From Ectothiorhodospira mobilis (GTDB taxonomy: Bacteria > Pseudomonadota > Gammaproteobacteria > Ectothiorhodospirales > Ectothiorhodospiraceae), in contig NZ_NRSK01000012.1 of the NCBI RefSeq assembly GCF_016584115.1, positions 1-64,000 on the forward strand: a stretch of 64,000 bases of DNA, written 5' to 3'. The notes under the pieces are model-generated. The model was not told where the DNA came from and did no database searches. It saw only the letters and a list, made by a program, of their open reading frames with translations. This document shows, piece after piece, positions 55,757-64,000 of the stretch. The first letter of the stretch is position 1; the number at the start of each line of letters is the position of its first letter. The position numbers were made by a program, and so were the translations under genes.

Positions 55757-55800
55757 GGGCCGGACCCCGAACCCATCCCCTGCTGCAGCGATATCCCGGC

Positions 55801-56688
55801 ATGACCTTCTGGCAGACCCTGAGCGAAGAGATCACCCACGCCACCGGCAGCCCCTTCACCCCGGCGGACCAGCGCACCGCCGGGGGCGGCTGCATCAACG
55901 AGGCCACGGTCCTCCAGGGCACGGATGGCAGGCGCTTCTTCGTCAAACTCAACCGCCCGGAGCTGGCGGAGATGTTCGCCGCCGAGGCCGAGGGCCTGCA
56001 TGCCCTGCGCGAGCCGGGGGCCATCCGTGTCCCCGAGCCCCTGTGCCACGGCACCGCCGGCGGCAGGGCCTACCTGGTGATGGAGCATATCCCCCTGGGG
56101 GGCCCCCGGGATGCCCGCCGCTTCGGGGAAGAGCTGGCGCGGCTGCATCAGTGCACCCGGGAGCGTTTCGGCTGGCACCGGGACAACACCATCGGCAGCA
56201 CACCGCAGATCAACACCTGGGAACCGGACTGGATCGCCTTCTGGCGCCGGCACCGCCTGGGATACCAGCTGGAACGGGCACGCCGCCAGGGAGGGGGCCG
56301 GGGACTGCTGCAGGCGGTGGAGGCCCTCATGGAGGTCCTCCCCGCCTTCTTCGACGGCTATACGCCCCGCCCCTCCCTGCTCCACGGGGACCTGTGGGGC
56401 GGCAACCAGGATGCCGACGCCCAGGGCAACCCGGTGATCTTCGACCCGGCGGTCTACTTCGGCGACCGGGAGGCGGACGTGGCCATGACCGAACTCTTCG
56501 GCGGCTTCGGACCGGACTTCTACGCCGCCTACGATGCCGTCTGGCCCCGGGACCCCGGCTACCGGGTACGCCGCGACCTGTACAACCTCTACCACCTGCT
56601 CAACCACTTCAACCTCTTCGGCGGTGGCTACGCCGGCCAGTCGGAACGCCTGGCGCGGCGCCTGCTGGCCGCGGCCCGGGGCGACTGA
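55801..56688 (+). CDS. Fructosamine kinase-family protein
   Basis: This 295-residue kinase of the fructosamine-3-kinase/ketosamine-3-kinase family has GGGCINEATVLQG at the nucleotide loop, FFVKLN (ATP lysine), LLHGDLWGGNQDADAQG (catalytic Asp and Asn) and VIFDPAVYFGDREADVAMTE (metal Asp). Proteins of this family phosphorylate ketosamines and so destabilise glycation adducts on proteins. It lies 44 bp after slt and could share its transcript. E. coli YniA is the closest characterised relative. Confidence 0.9.
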   Translation: MTFWQTLSEEITHATGSPFTPADQRTAGGGCINEATVLQGTDGRRFFVKLNRPELAEMFAAEAEGLHALREPGAIRVPEPLCHGTAGGRAYLVMEHIPLGGPRDARRFGEELARLHQCTRERFGWHRDNTIGSTPQINTWEPDWIAFWRRHRLGYQLERARRQGGGRGLLQAVEALMEVLPAFFDGYTPRPSLLHGDLWGGNQDADAQGNPVIFDPAVYFGDREADVAMTELFGGFGPDFYAAYDAVWPRDPGYRVRRDLYNLYHLLNHFNLFGGGYAGQSERLARRLLAAARGD

Positions 56689-56737
56689 CCCGCAGGTGCC
56701 TCAGGCCGCGGCGTGATGCGGGGAAGGATCGCGGCGT

Positions 56738-57319
56738 TCACTCCCCGTCCACGGCCACCAGCAGACCTGCCACCGCGCCCGCGCCGGTGTGGCGCAGCAC
56801 GGACCAGCCCTCCGGCAGCGCCGGCGGCGCGGCATCCCCGGCATGCTCCAGATAGATCCGGGCCCCGGGACGCAGGCACCCCGGCCGGGACAGCCGGGCG
56901 ATGCACCCGGGCAGGAGATCCAGGCCATAGGGGGGATCGAGAAAGACCAGGTCGAAGGCCTCATCACACCGCGCCAGATAGGCCAGGCCGTCGCCGCTCT
57001 GCACCGCCACCGTATCCTCCGCCTCCAGCTCCCGGGTCTGCTGGCGCAGGTGCTGCGCCAGGCGGCGATCCCGTTCCACCATCACCACGCGCAGCGCCCC
57101 CCGGGAGGCGGCCTCCAGACCCAGGGCCCCGGACCCGGCGAACAGGTCCAGGCACACGGCCCCGGGCAGCACCGGCTGCAGCCAGTTGAACAGGGTCTCC
57201 CGCACCCGGTCCGGGGTGGGGCGCAATCCGGGCACGGCGGCCACCGGCAGGCGGCGACCCCGCCAGCGGCCGGAGATGATGCGCACCCGGCCGGGTGCAC
57301 CGCGCCGGGCCCCCTTCAC
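56738..57319 (-). CDS. rsmD: 16S rRNA (guanine966-N2)-methyltransferase
   Basis: This 193-residue methyltransferase has RIISGRWRGRRLPV at the N-terminus, the substrate-loop stretch RPTPDRVRETLFNWL, the SAM loop CLDLFAGSGALGLEAASRGA, and the catalytic DPPYGLDLL motif of N2-guanine methylases. It modifies G966 of 16S rRNA during 30S assembly. Its ATG overlaps the stop of the upstream M16 gene by four bases, as is usual where rsmD, M16 peptidases and ftsYEX sit together. Confidence 0.95.
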   Translation of the reverse strand: MKGARRGAPGRVRIISGRWRGRRLPVAAVPGLRPTPDRVRETLFNWLQPVLPGAVCLDLFAGSGALGLEAASRGALRVVMVERDRRLAQHLRQQTRELEAEDTVAVQSGDGLAYLARCDEAFDLVFLDPPYGLDLLPGCIARLSRPGCLRPGARIYLEHAGDAAPPALPEGWSVLRHTGAGAVAGLLVAVDGE

Positions 57320-58653
57320 GTCCCGCCCCCCACGATCACCGTCACCATGCGCTCGGGATACACCCGCCGGGCGAAGGCCCCGTTCACCTGCTCCGGGGTC
57401 AGGGCCTCCACCCTGCGGGTGAAGGTCTCCAGATAATCCAGGGGCAGGCCGTAGAAGCCGATCATGGCCACGTGGTCCAGGATGCCGGCGTTGCTGTCCA
57501 GGCGCAGGGGGAATCCCCCCACGATATTGCGCTGACTGGCCTGCAGCTGCTCCTCGTCCAGGCCATCCGCCACGAAGGCCTCGAGGGTGCGGCGCATCAC
57601 CGCCACCGCCTCCCCGGCCTGATCCCCGCGGGTCTGCAGCCCCATGAGGAAGGGACCTTCCGCCGCCATGGGGATGAAATGGCTATACACGCTGTAGGCC
57701 AGACCCCGCTCGCTGCGTACCGCCTGCATCAGCCGGGAGATGAAGCCGCCCCCCCCCAGGTGGTGATTGCCCACGTACAGGGGGAAGTAATCCGCATCCC
57801 CCCGCCGCATCCCCGGCTGCCCCATGAGCACATGGGCCTGGGCCGAGGGGAAGGGGATGCGCACCGTGCGCCCCGAGTCGATGACCGGCGCCGGCGGCAG
57901 CGGCGGCGCCGGGCGCCCCTCCGGCAGGGACCGGGCGATGCGTCCGGCCACGGACCGGGCCTGCTGCGGGGACAGATCCCCCACCATGGCCAGGATGCCG
58001 TTGCGGGCCACGTAATGGCGGGCATGGAAGGCCTGCAGGTCCGCCCGGGTGATGGCCTCCAGGGCCTCCCGGGTCCCCACGGGCATGTGGCCATAGGGAT
58101 GCCCCGGATAGACCGCCCGGTAGAAGGCCCGCTGCGCCACCCCCCCGGGATCCTGCTCCAGATGATCCAGGGCCACCAGGGACTGGCGCCGGACCCGCTC
58201 CAGGGCCTCCGCCCCGAAACGCGGCTGCGCCGCCACGGCGATGAAGGTCTCCAGGGCCTGATCCAGCCACTCGGAGCGGGTCAGGCTGCGCAGGGAGACC
58301 ATGGCCATGTCCCGCCGGGAATCGGTCCCCAGGCGGGCCCCCACCGCGTCCAGGCGCCGGGCCACGGCATCGGCGTCCCAGCCCCCCGCGCCTTCCGTGA
58401 GCATACGGTTGGTGAGCCGGGCCAGACCGGGCCGGTCCCCGTCCCGGGCGGCCCCGGCGTCGAACACCAGGCGCAGGTCCACCATGGGCAGGTCCGGCAC
58501 GTGCACGTAGTACACCCGCAGCCCGTTCTCCGTGGACCAGTGGCGGATGTCCGGATGGGCCGGCTCCGCCGCGGCCTGGGCCGCCGTCGCCAGCAGGATC
58601 AGGAACCACAGGGCACGGGCCTTGCCCTGCATGCATCGTTGCAGTGCCCCCAT
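57316..58653 (-). CDS. M16-family peptidase-like protein, non-catalytic partner
   Basis: This 445-residue periplasmic protein has a signal peptide (ALWFLILLATAAQAAA) and two M16 half-domains. The zinc-binding HxxEH of active M16 proteases is missing: the equivalent position reads GLARLTNRMLTEG. The C-terminal half has the substrate-binding R/Y region SERGLAYSVYSHF. Such proteins pair with an active M16 subunit, and here the active one is the adjacent gene, coupled by TGATG. I infer a heterodimeric periplasmic protease. ATG 58653 is set by the coupling. Confidence 0.9.
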   Translation of the reverse strand: MGALQRCMQGKARALWFLILLATAAQAAAEPAHPDIRHWSTENGLRVYYVHVPDLPMVDLRLVFDAGAARDGDRPGLARLTNRMLTEGAGGWDADAVARRLDAVGARLGTDSRRDMAMVSLRSLTRSEWLDQALETFIAVAAQPRFGAEALERVRRQSLVALDHLEQDPGGVAQRAFYRAVYPGHPYGHMPVGTREALEAITRADLQAFHARHYVARNGILAMVGDLSPQQARSVAGRIARSLPEGRPAPPLPPAPVIDSGRTVRIPFPSAQAHVLMGQPGMRRGDADYFPLYVGNHHLGGGGFISRLMQAVRSERGLAYSVYSHFIPMAAEGPFLMGLQTRGDQAGEAVAVMRRTLEAFVADGLDEEQLQASQRNIVGGFPLRLDSNAGILDHVAMIGFYGLPLDYLETFTRRVEALTPEQVNGAFARRVYPERMVTVIVGGGT

Positions 58654-60116
58654 CAGCGCACCCCCCCTTCTGCTTCATCCCCGGCTTCATCGCCCCCACC
58701 GGATTCCAAAGGGCCCGGTTGCAGCCAGGCCACGGTGCGCCGGGAGGGCAGCAGGTATTTGCGCGCCACCGCCTGCACCTGTTCCGCGGTCACCGCCTGC
58801 ACCCGCTCGGCGAAGGCCTCCCCTTCCCGCCAGGAAAGCCCGATGGACTCCAGCAGGCCGATGCGCATGGCCTGGCCATGGATGGAATCCCGGCGGTACA
58901 CATCCTCGGCGATCACCTGGGCCTTCACCCGTTCCAGTTCCTGCGGCGTCGGCGGCGACGCCCGCAACTGCTCCACCATCTCCGTCAGGGCCGCCTCCAC
59001 CGCCGGATGCTCCTGACCGGGAGCGGGGGTGGCCCACAGGGTGAAGAGGGTGTCCAGACGGGAGAAGGGACCGTAGCCGGCCCCGGCGGAGGCTGCCAGC
59101 GCCCGGCCACGCACCAGTTCCCGGGGGATACGGGCACTCTCGCCACCGTCCAGGATGCCCGCCGCCACCAGCAGGGCATAGGCCTCCCAGGGTTCGGCGG
59201 CGGTGGGCAGGGCCGGCACCTTATAACCCATCACCAGGTAGGGAACCCGGGCCGGGGCCTGTACGCTGATGCGCCGCTCCCCCCGCTGGGGGGTCTCCTC
59301 CCGGGGTTTGATCGCGGGCACGGGCCGGGCGGGGATGTCACCGAAATGGTCCTGGGCCATGCGGTGCACCGCGTCCGGGTCCACGTCCCCGGCCACCACC
59401 AGCAGGGCGTTGGAGGGGGTGTACCAGCGCTCATACCAGCGCCGCAGATCCGCCACCGTATAGCCCTGGATATCCGTCATCCAGCCGATCACCGGCTGGC
59501 CGTAGGGACTGTTGAACCAGGCGGTGGCCCGGAAATGCTCCCAGGTGAGGGCGTTGGGATCATCCTCGGTGCGCAGACGCCGCTCCTCGCGGATCACCTG
59601 CATCTCGCGGCGAAACTCCGCCCCGGGCAGGGTGAGATGCTGCATGCGGTCCGCCTCCAGTTCCAGGGCCTGCTCCAGATGCTCCGACGCCAGTTGCTGG
59701 TAATAGGCGGTGTAGTCGCGCCCGGTGAAGGCGTTCTCCCGGCCGCCCAGCCCGGAGATGATGCGCGAAAACTCTCCCGCCGGATGGGCCTCGGTGCCCT
59801 TGAACATCATGTGTTCCAGGGCGTGGGAGATGCCGGTGATACCGCCGTGTTCGTAGCTGGAACCCACCCGGTACCAGACCATGGAGGACACCACCGGGGC
59901 ACGGTCATCGGGCCGCACCAGGATGCGCATGCCATTGTCCAGCGTGTAGGTATGTACCGGCCCCTGATCCTGTGCCGGGGCGGCCACCGGGGACAGGCCC
60001 CAGCAGACCAGCAGGCAGGCCAGCAGGAGCCCACCGCCTCTACCCAAGCCGCGGGCAACCATCGCCGCTTGCCCCCCATGCCACCGCATCCATCCGTACA
60101 ACCACCCGGGTTTCAT
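58653..60116 (-). CDS. M16-family zinc metallopeptidase, catalytic subunit
   Basis: This 487-residue periplasmic M16B peptidase keeps the inverted zinc motif HxxEH in GISHALEHMMFKGTEAHPAG and the distal Glu in EHLEQALELEADRMQ. A signal peptide lies in GRGGGLLLACLLVCWGLSPV, behind a long N-region; ATG 60059 (MVARGLGRGG) would shorten it. It is divergent from ftsY, 62 bp away. Together with its inactive partner it resembles the paired M16 genes found next to ftsYEX in many gammaproteobacteria. Confidence 0.92.
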   Translation of the reverse strand: MKPGWLYGWMRWHGGQAAMVARGLGRGGGLLLACLLVCWGLSPVAAPAQDQGPVHTYTLDNGMRILVRPDDRAPVVSSMVWYRVGSSYEHGGITGISHALEHMMFKGTEAHPAGEFSRIISGLGGRENAFTGRDYTAYYQQLASEHLEQALELEADRMQHLTLPGAEFRREMQVIREERRLRTEDDPNALTWEHFRATAWFNSPYGQPVIGWMTDIQGYTVADLRRWYERWYTPSNALLVVAGDVDPDAVHRMAQDHFGDIPARPVPAIKPREETPQRGERRISVQAPARVPYLVMGYKVPALPTAAEPWEAYALLVAAGILDGGESARIPRELVRGRALAASAGAGYGPFSRLDTLFTLWATPAPGQEHPAVEAALTEMVEQLRASPPTPQELERVKAQVIAEDVYRRDSIHGQAMRIGLLESIGLSWREGEAFAERVQAVTAEQVQAVARKYLLPSRRTVAWLQPGPLESGGGDEAGDEAEGGVR

Positions 60117-60178
60117 TTCTGCCGCACCTTCTCAGTGATAGGATGTCGCAACCTGATCAGCGTAGACCTCATTCCATC

Positions 60179-61828
60179 ATGTTCGGTTTCCGAAAGAAGA
60201 AAAAGCCGGCCGAATCGGCCCCCTCCTCCACCGGGGAGACGGTCGAGGCCCTGGAGATCATCGAGCCCCCGGAGGGTATCAGGTCCAGGGAGCGGGGCAA
60301 GAGTCCCCGGGAGGTCCCGCCCGAGGCGCCCCGCGAGGCCAGGCAGACCCATGGCACGGCCACCGCCGTGCCTCCCCGGGAGCAGCCCACCGAGGCCCGC
60401 CAGCAGGCTCTGCCGGACACCACCGACAAGGGCGTCCAGCGGGCCCCGGTCCCCCCTGAAACCAAGGCACCGGAGACCAAGGCTCCGGAGACCAAGGCCC
60501 CAGAGACCAAGGCACCGGAAACCAAGGCCCCGGAAACCAGGGCTCCGGAAACCAGGGCTCCGGAAACCAAGGCCCCGGAAACCAAGGCCCCAGAGACCAA
60601 GGCCCCGGAGACCAAGGCTCCGGAAACCAGGGCACCGGAGACCAAGGCACCGGAAACCAGGGCACCGGAAACCAGGGCACCGGAAACCAGGGCTCCGGAG
60701 ACCAAGGCTCCGGAGACCAAGGCACCGGAAACCAAGGCACCGGAAACCAGGGCTCCGGAAACCAGGGCTCCGGAAACCAGGGCCCCGGAAACCAAGGCCC
60801 CGGAAACCAAGGCCCCGGAGACCAGGGCTCCGGAGACCAGGGCTCCGGAGACCAGGGCTCCGGAAACCAAGGCTCCGGAGACCAAGAAACCGGAGACCGG
60901 CAAGACCGGTCTCTTTTCCCGGCTGCGCCAGGGCCTGTCCAAGACCTCCTCCACCCTCACCGAGGGCATGGCGGGCCTGGTGCTGGGCAAGAAGGCCATC
61001 GACGACGAGCTCATGGAGGAGCTGGAGACCCGGCTGCTCATGGCCGACGTGGGCATCGAGGCCACGGAACGCATCCTGGACAACCTCACCCGCCGCGTGG
61101 CGCGCAAGGAACTCAACGATGCCGAGGCCCTGGTGAAGGCCCTGGAGGGGGCCATGGTGGATGTCCTCGAACCCGTACAGAAACCCCTGGCCGTCGACCG
61201 GGACAAGAAGCCCTACGTCATCCTGGTGCTGGGCATCAACGGCTCCGGCAAGACCACCACCATCGGCAAGCTCACCCACCACCTGCGGGCCGAGGGACAC
61301 TCGGTGATGCTGGCCGCCGGCGACACCTTCCGCGCCGCCGCCGTGGAGCAGCTGCAGACCTGGGGGGAGCGTAACCAGGCCCCGGTGATCGCCCAGGGCC
61401 AGGGGGCGGATTCCGCCTCGGTGATCTACGATGCCCTGGAGGCGGCCCGGGCCCGGGGCACGGATGTGCTCATCGCCGACACCGCCGGACGTCTGCACAC
61501 CCAGACCAACCTCATGGACGAGCTCAGGAAGGTGAAACGGGTCATCCAGCGCCAGGATGCCGGGGCCCCCCACGAGGTGCTGCTGGTGGTGGATGCGGGC
61601 ACCGGCCAGAACGCCCTCAACCAGGCGCGGGACTTCCACGAGGCCATGGGGCTCACCGGGCTGGCGGTGACCAAACTGGACGGCACCGCCAAGGGCGGCA
61701 TCCTCTTCGCCATCGCCGAGCGGGTGGGGGTGCCGGTACGCTTCATCGGCGTGGGCGAGGGCATCGAGGACCTGCGGGAGTTCAACGCCGCCGACTTCGC
61801 CCGCGCCCTGCTGGGGGAACGGGAATGA
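60179..61828 (+). CDS. ftsY: Signal recognition particle receptor FtsY with extended repeat linker
   Basis: This 549-residue SRP-receptor GTPase docks ribosome-nascent chains at the inner membrane. The first 90 residues are a short charged A-domain (GFRKKKKPAESA). Residues about 93-237 are 29 tandem PET(K/R)A pentapeptides. The N and G domains follow from about 240: GTP-binding GINGSGKTTTIGKL near residue 350, DTAGRLHTQTNLMDELRK, TKLDGTAKGGI, and the C-terminal GVGEGIEDLREFNAADFARA. In E. coli the A-domain is acidic; here charge alternates Glu/Lys or Arg, so the linker is nearly neutral. ATG 60179 is the natural start. It precedes ftsE and ftsX. Confidence 0.96.
   Translation: MFGFRKKKKPAESAPSSTGETVEALEIIEPPEGIRSRERGKSPREVPPEAPREARQTHGTATAVPPREQPTEARQQALPDTTDKGVQRAPVPPETKAPETKAPETKAPETKAPETKAPETRAPETRAPETKAPETKAPETKAPETKAPETRAPETKAPETRAPETRAPETRAPETKAPETKAPETKAPETRAPETRAPETRAPETKAPETKAPETRAPETRAPETRAPETKAPETKKPETGKTGLFSRLRQGLSKTSSTLTEGMAGLVLGKKAIDDELMEELETRLLMADVGIEATERILDNLTRRVARKELNDAEALVKALEGAMVDVLEPVQKPLAVDRDKKPYVILVLGINGSGKTTTIGKLTHHLRAEGHSVMLAAGDTFRAAAVEQLQTWGERNQAPVIAQGQGADSASVIYDALEAARARGTDVLIADTAGRLHTQTNLMDELRKVKRVIQRQDAGAPHEVLLVVDAGTGQNALNQARDFHEAMGLTGLAVTKLDGTAKGGILFAIAERVGVPVRFIGVGEGIEDLREFNAADFARALLGERE
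60455..60889 (+). repeat. 15-bp tandem repeat tract inside ftsY
   Basis: About 29 copies of a 15-base unit of the type CCGGAGACCAAGGCT encode PETKA or PETRA. Units differ mainly at third positions (CCG/CCA, GAG/GAA, GCT/GCA/GCC) and AAG/AGG, in patchy blocks, which points to expansion by slippage or unequal exchange followed by drift. The frame is preserved because the unit is a multiple of three. Confidence 0.95.
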
Positions 61829-61981
61829 CCCCGTTCCCCGGCTGCGTCCCCGTGCCGGTGTGACCCGTTCCACGCAACGGCGATCCGCCCCTGTCCAGCA
61901 GGCCCCGGAGACGGGATCATGCGCCACCGGGCGCCCCACCGCCCCGGATGCCTCCCTTTCAACGGGCGACCCCAACGGCCC

Positions 61982-62656
61982 ATGATCCAGCTGCGCAAGG
62001 TCACCAAACGCTATCCCTCCGGCCAGGAGGCCCTCTCCGGCGTCAGCCTGCGGCTGGATGCCGGGGCCATGGCCTTCCTCACCGGGCATTCCGGCGCCGG
62101 CAAGAGCACCCTGCTGCGGCTCATCGCCCTGCTGGAGCGGCCCACCCGCGGACGCCTGGTGGTGAACGGTCATGAACTGGAGACCCTGCCCCGGCGCCGG
62201 GTACCCCACTTCCGGCGGCAGATCGGCCTGGTCTTCCAGGATCACCACCTGCTGGCGGACCGCAGCGTCTTCGATAACGTGGCCCTGCCCCTGGCCATCC
62301 AGGCCTACCGCCAGCCGGAGATCGCCCGCCGCGTGCGGGCCGCCCTGGACAAGGTGGGCCTGCTGCACAAGGAACGGGCCGCACCGGACACCCTCTCCAG
62401 CGGGGAGCAGCAGCGGGTGGGCATCGCCCGGGCCGTGGTGCACAAACCGGCCATCCTGCTGGCGGACGAACCCACCGGCAATCTGGACCCGGAACTCTCC
62501 CGCGAGATCATGGAACTGTTCGTGCAGTTCAACCAGGTGGGCACCACGGTGCTGGTGGCCAGCCACGATCTGGACCTGATCTCGCGCCTGGGCAAACCCC
62601 TGGTGCGCCTGCACGAGGGTCGCCTGCAGCGGGAAATGGCGGGATCGGCGGCATGA
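61982..62656 (+). CDS. ftsE: Cell division ATP-binding protein FtsE
   Basis: This 224-residue ABC ATPase has Walker [15 protein letters not shown]-loop LVFQDHHLL, signature [13 protein letters not shown], Walker [14 protein letters not shown] and the H-loop ASHDLDLI. With FtsX it recruits and activates periplasmic peptidoglycan hydrolases at the septum. ATG 61982 gives the family start [15 protein letters not shown]. The last bases overlap ftsX by ATGA, and ftsY lies 153 bp upstream. Confidence 0.97.
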   Translation: MIQLRKVTKRYPSGQEALSGVSLRLDAGAMAFLTGHSGAGKSTLLRLIALLERPTRGRLVVNGHELETLPRRRVPHFRRQIGLVFQDHHLLADRSVFDNVALPLAIQAYRQPEIARRVRAALDKVGLLHKERAAPDTLSSGEQQRVGIARAVVHKPAILLADEPTGNLDPELSREIMELFVQFNQVGTTVLVASHDLDLISRLGKPLVRLHEGRLQREMAGSAA

Positions 62657-63618
62657 AATCCCTGCGCCGGCGCACCCCCCGGAACCCCACCATGCACGCC
62701 CGCCTGCAGGCCTTCGGCGTGCATCACGCCCGGGCCCTGCTCTTCAGCCTGGGCAAGCTCACCCAGGCCCCCTTCTCCACGCTGCTCACCCTCATGGTGA
62801 TCGCCGTGGCCTTCACCCTGCCCGCCCTGCTCTACCTGATGCTGGCCAACCTGCAGCAGGCGGCCCCGGCCTGGGAACGGGAGACCCATCTCTCCGCCTT
62901 CGTGGCGGATGCGGTGGCCGACAGCCAGTTGCCGGATCTGGCGGCGCACCTGGCCCGTCGGGGGGACGTGGCCGCCACCGAACCCATCCCCCGGGAACAG
63001 GCCCTGGAGGAATTCCGGACCCATTCCGGGCTGGGGGATGCCCTGAGCCTGCTGGAGGAGAACCCCCTGCCGGCGGTGATCCTGGTGGAACCCGCCGCCG
63101 GCGCGCGGGACCCCGGGGCCCTGCGCACCCTGGCCGGCGCCCTGGAGGCGCACCCGTCCATCACCCGGGTGCAACTGGACATGGAATGGGTGCAACGCCT
63201 CGGGGCCCTGCTGCAGACCCTGGACCGCCTGGTGGATCTCCTGGCCCTGCTGCTGGGACTGGGGGTGGCACTGGTGGTGGGCAATACCGTGCGCCTGGAC
63301 ATCCACAACCGCCGCCGGGAGATCGAGGTGGCCAAGCTGGTGGGGGCCACGGACGCCTTCATCCGCCGCCCCTTCCTCTACGGCGGCATGTGGATGGGGC
63401 TCGGCGGCGGCCTGCTGGCCCTGCTCACCCTGGCCGTCCTGCGCTGGTCCCTGTCCGGCCCGGTGCAGGCCCTGGCCCGGACCTACGGCGGCGGCTTCGC
63501 CCTTCGGGGCCTGCAGCCCGCAGAGGCCCTCATCCTGCTGGGCAGCGCCGCCGTCCTGGGCCTGGCCGGGGCCTGGGTCAGTGTCTTTTTCCACATCCGG
63601 GAGATCGAGCCCCGCTGA
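62653..63618 (+). CDS. ftsX: Cell division membrane protein FtsX
   Basis: This 321-residue inner-membrane protein has an N-terminal cytoplasmic stretch with arginine-rich start, a first membrane helix ([20 protein letters not shown]), a periplasmic domain of about 115 residues that contacts murein hydrolase activators, and three more helices, including [20 protein letters not shown] and [15 protein letters not shown]. The intracellular loop [20 protein letters not shown] is the FtsE coupling helix. ATG 62653 overlaps ftsE. Confidence 0.96.
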   Translation: MKSLRRRTPRNPTMHARLQAFGVHHARALLFSLGKLTQAPFSTLLTLMVIAVAFTLPALLYLMLANLQQAAPAWERETHLSAFVADAVADSQLPDLAAHLARRGDVAATEPIPREQALEEFRTHSGLGDALSLLEENPLPAVILVEPAAGARDPGALRTLAGALEAHPSITRVQLDMEWVQRLGALLQTLDRLVDLLALLLGLGVALVVGNTVRLDIHNRRREIEVAKLVGATDAFIRRPFLYGGMWMGLGGGLLALLTLAVLRWSLSGPVQALARTYGGGFALRGLQPAEALILLGSAAVLGLAGAWVSVFFHIREIEPR

Positions 63619-63666
63619 GGGGGCCTTGCCGCATGCCGGAGGCCTCCCGGGAACCCATCCGGGGGC

Positions 63667-63696
63667 TTAGCACTCAAAGATGCAGACTGCTAAAAT
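63667..63696 (+). promoter_or_regulatory. CIRCE-type HrcA operator overlapping the rpoH promoter
   Basis: TTAGCACTC at 63667-63675, nine bases, then GACTGCTAA at 63685-63693 reproduces the CIRCE consensus TTAGCACTC-N9-GAGTGCTAA with one mismatch. A sigma-70-like pair TTAGCA (63667) and TAAAAT (63691-63696), spaced by 18 bases, overlaps it, so HrcA bound here would block rpoH transcription. The start codon lies 38 bases downstream. Confidence 0.75.
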
Positions 63697-63734
63697 CGAG
63701 TCATTCCGATGGGATTTGGAGAGGAAACCGGACC

Positions 63735-64000
63735 ATGACCCAGGCACTTGCCTTTGCACAAAGCCAACTCGCCGTCCCGGTGGGCGACCTGGACAGCTAC
63801 ATCCAGGGGGTGAACCGCCTGCCGGTGCTGGAGGCCGATGAGGAGAAGAGCCTGGCCCGCCGCCTGCGGGACCACAAGGACCTGGAGGCGGCCCGTATCC
63901 TGGTGATGCACAACCTGCGCTTCGTGGTGCACATCGCCCGTGGCTACACCGGCTACGGGCTGGGCCTGGGCGACCTCATCCAGGAGGGCAACATCGGCCT
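63735..64000 (+). CDS. rpoH: RNA polymerase heat-shock sigma factor RpoH (5' part, runs off the window)
   Basis: The first 88 codons read [20 protein letters not shown] and go on to the region 1.2/2.1 pattern of sigma-32: [20 protein letters not shown], then [20 protein letters not shown] and [14 protein letters not shown], the highly conserved core-binding stretch. ATG 63735 lies 12 bases after GGAGAGGA. Position directly after ftsX is standard in gammaproteobacteria. The upstream operator suggests control by HrcA in addition to the usual protein-level control of sigma-32. Confidence 0.96.
   Translation, partial: MTQALAFAQSQLAVPVGDLDSYIQGVNRLPVLEADEEKSLARRLRDHKDLEAARILVMHNLRFVVHIARGYTGYGLGLGDLIQEGNIG

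Noticed and set aside
60455-60889. The regular 15-bp array looked at first like a CRISPR or a minisatellite outside genes, and an open frame of SGALV repeats runs on the opposite strand.
   Set aside because: There are no unique spacers, the unit is read in frame as PET(K/R)A inside ftsY, and the reverse frame is open only because the repeat has no stop in that frame.

Overview
The window reads as chromosome of a high-GC gammaproteobacterium. The evidence is the order rsmD / M16 protease pair / ftsY-ftsE-ftsX-rpoH at the right end, together with tamA-tamB, glnE, cytosolic-type malate dehydrogenase, argA fused to a GNAT domain, rimO, rpmE and the AmgK-MurU muropeptide salvage pair. A Chromatiales/Ectothiorhodospiraceae-type host is my best guess from gene content, but no rRNA or other marker gene here fixes the genus. 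Genes are densely packed, often with 1-14 base start/stop overlaps.

Region by region: 1-3146 is a mobile-element patch, with a truncated IS481-like transposase gene interrupted by two tandem IS5-family elements. 3213-9472 is a surface-polysaccharide island holding three paralogous GT4 glycosyltransferases, an AsnB-type amidotransferase and a sulfotransferase; its first half is visibly AT-richer than the rest. At 9447-10031 lies a HepT-type HEPN toxin gene with only a broken remnant of its MntA antitoxin. 10103-14079 continues with envelope genes (a second sulfotransferase, a degenerate phosphoesterase-glycosyltransferase fusion, a flippase-like membrane protein). 14220-23657 is a minus-strand run: zinc-finger protein, ilvE, glnE, two PilT/PilU-type ATPases, a HEAT-repeat Ser/Thr kinase translationally coupled to them, and an unknown protein. 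24250-30127 carries a small helical protein and the tamA-tamB outer-membrane assembly pair. 30137-32544 carries a DUF1523 protein and ilvD.

32823-38209 is the most interesting region. A sigma-54-dependent VpsR-like activator is followed by an outer-membrane beta-barrel gene. Facing them is a four-gene minus-strand operon: a secreted Asn/Asp/Ser-rich repeat protein, a small secreted protein with the same C-terminal module, a C39 cysteine peptidase, and a third secreted protein. The operon has a sigma-54-type promoter upstream. The layout resembles Pseudomonas Fap functional-amyloid loci, but the repeat protein is different in character. I propose it as a candidate secreted fibre or matrix system.

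38649-63618 is mostly housekeeping: argE, argA, an O-methyltransferase, cpdA, glgX, amgK-murU, ubiT, rimO, rpmE, a secreted nuclease, mdh, a FEN-type exonuclease, a pseudouridine synthase, slt, a fructosamine-kinase-family gene, rsmD, two M16 proteins, ftsY with a long 15-bp repeat tract, and ftsEX. The window ends inside rpoH, whose promoter carries a near-perfect CIRCE operator. I found no tRNA, rRNA or CRISPR array.
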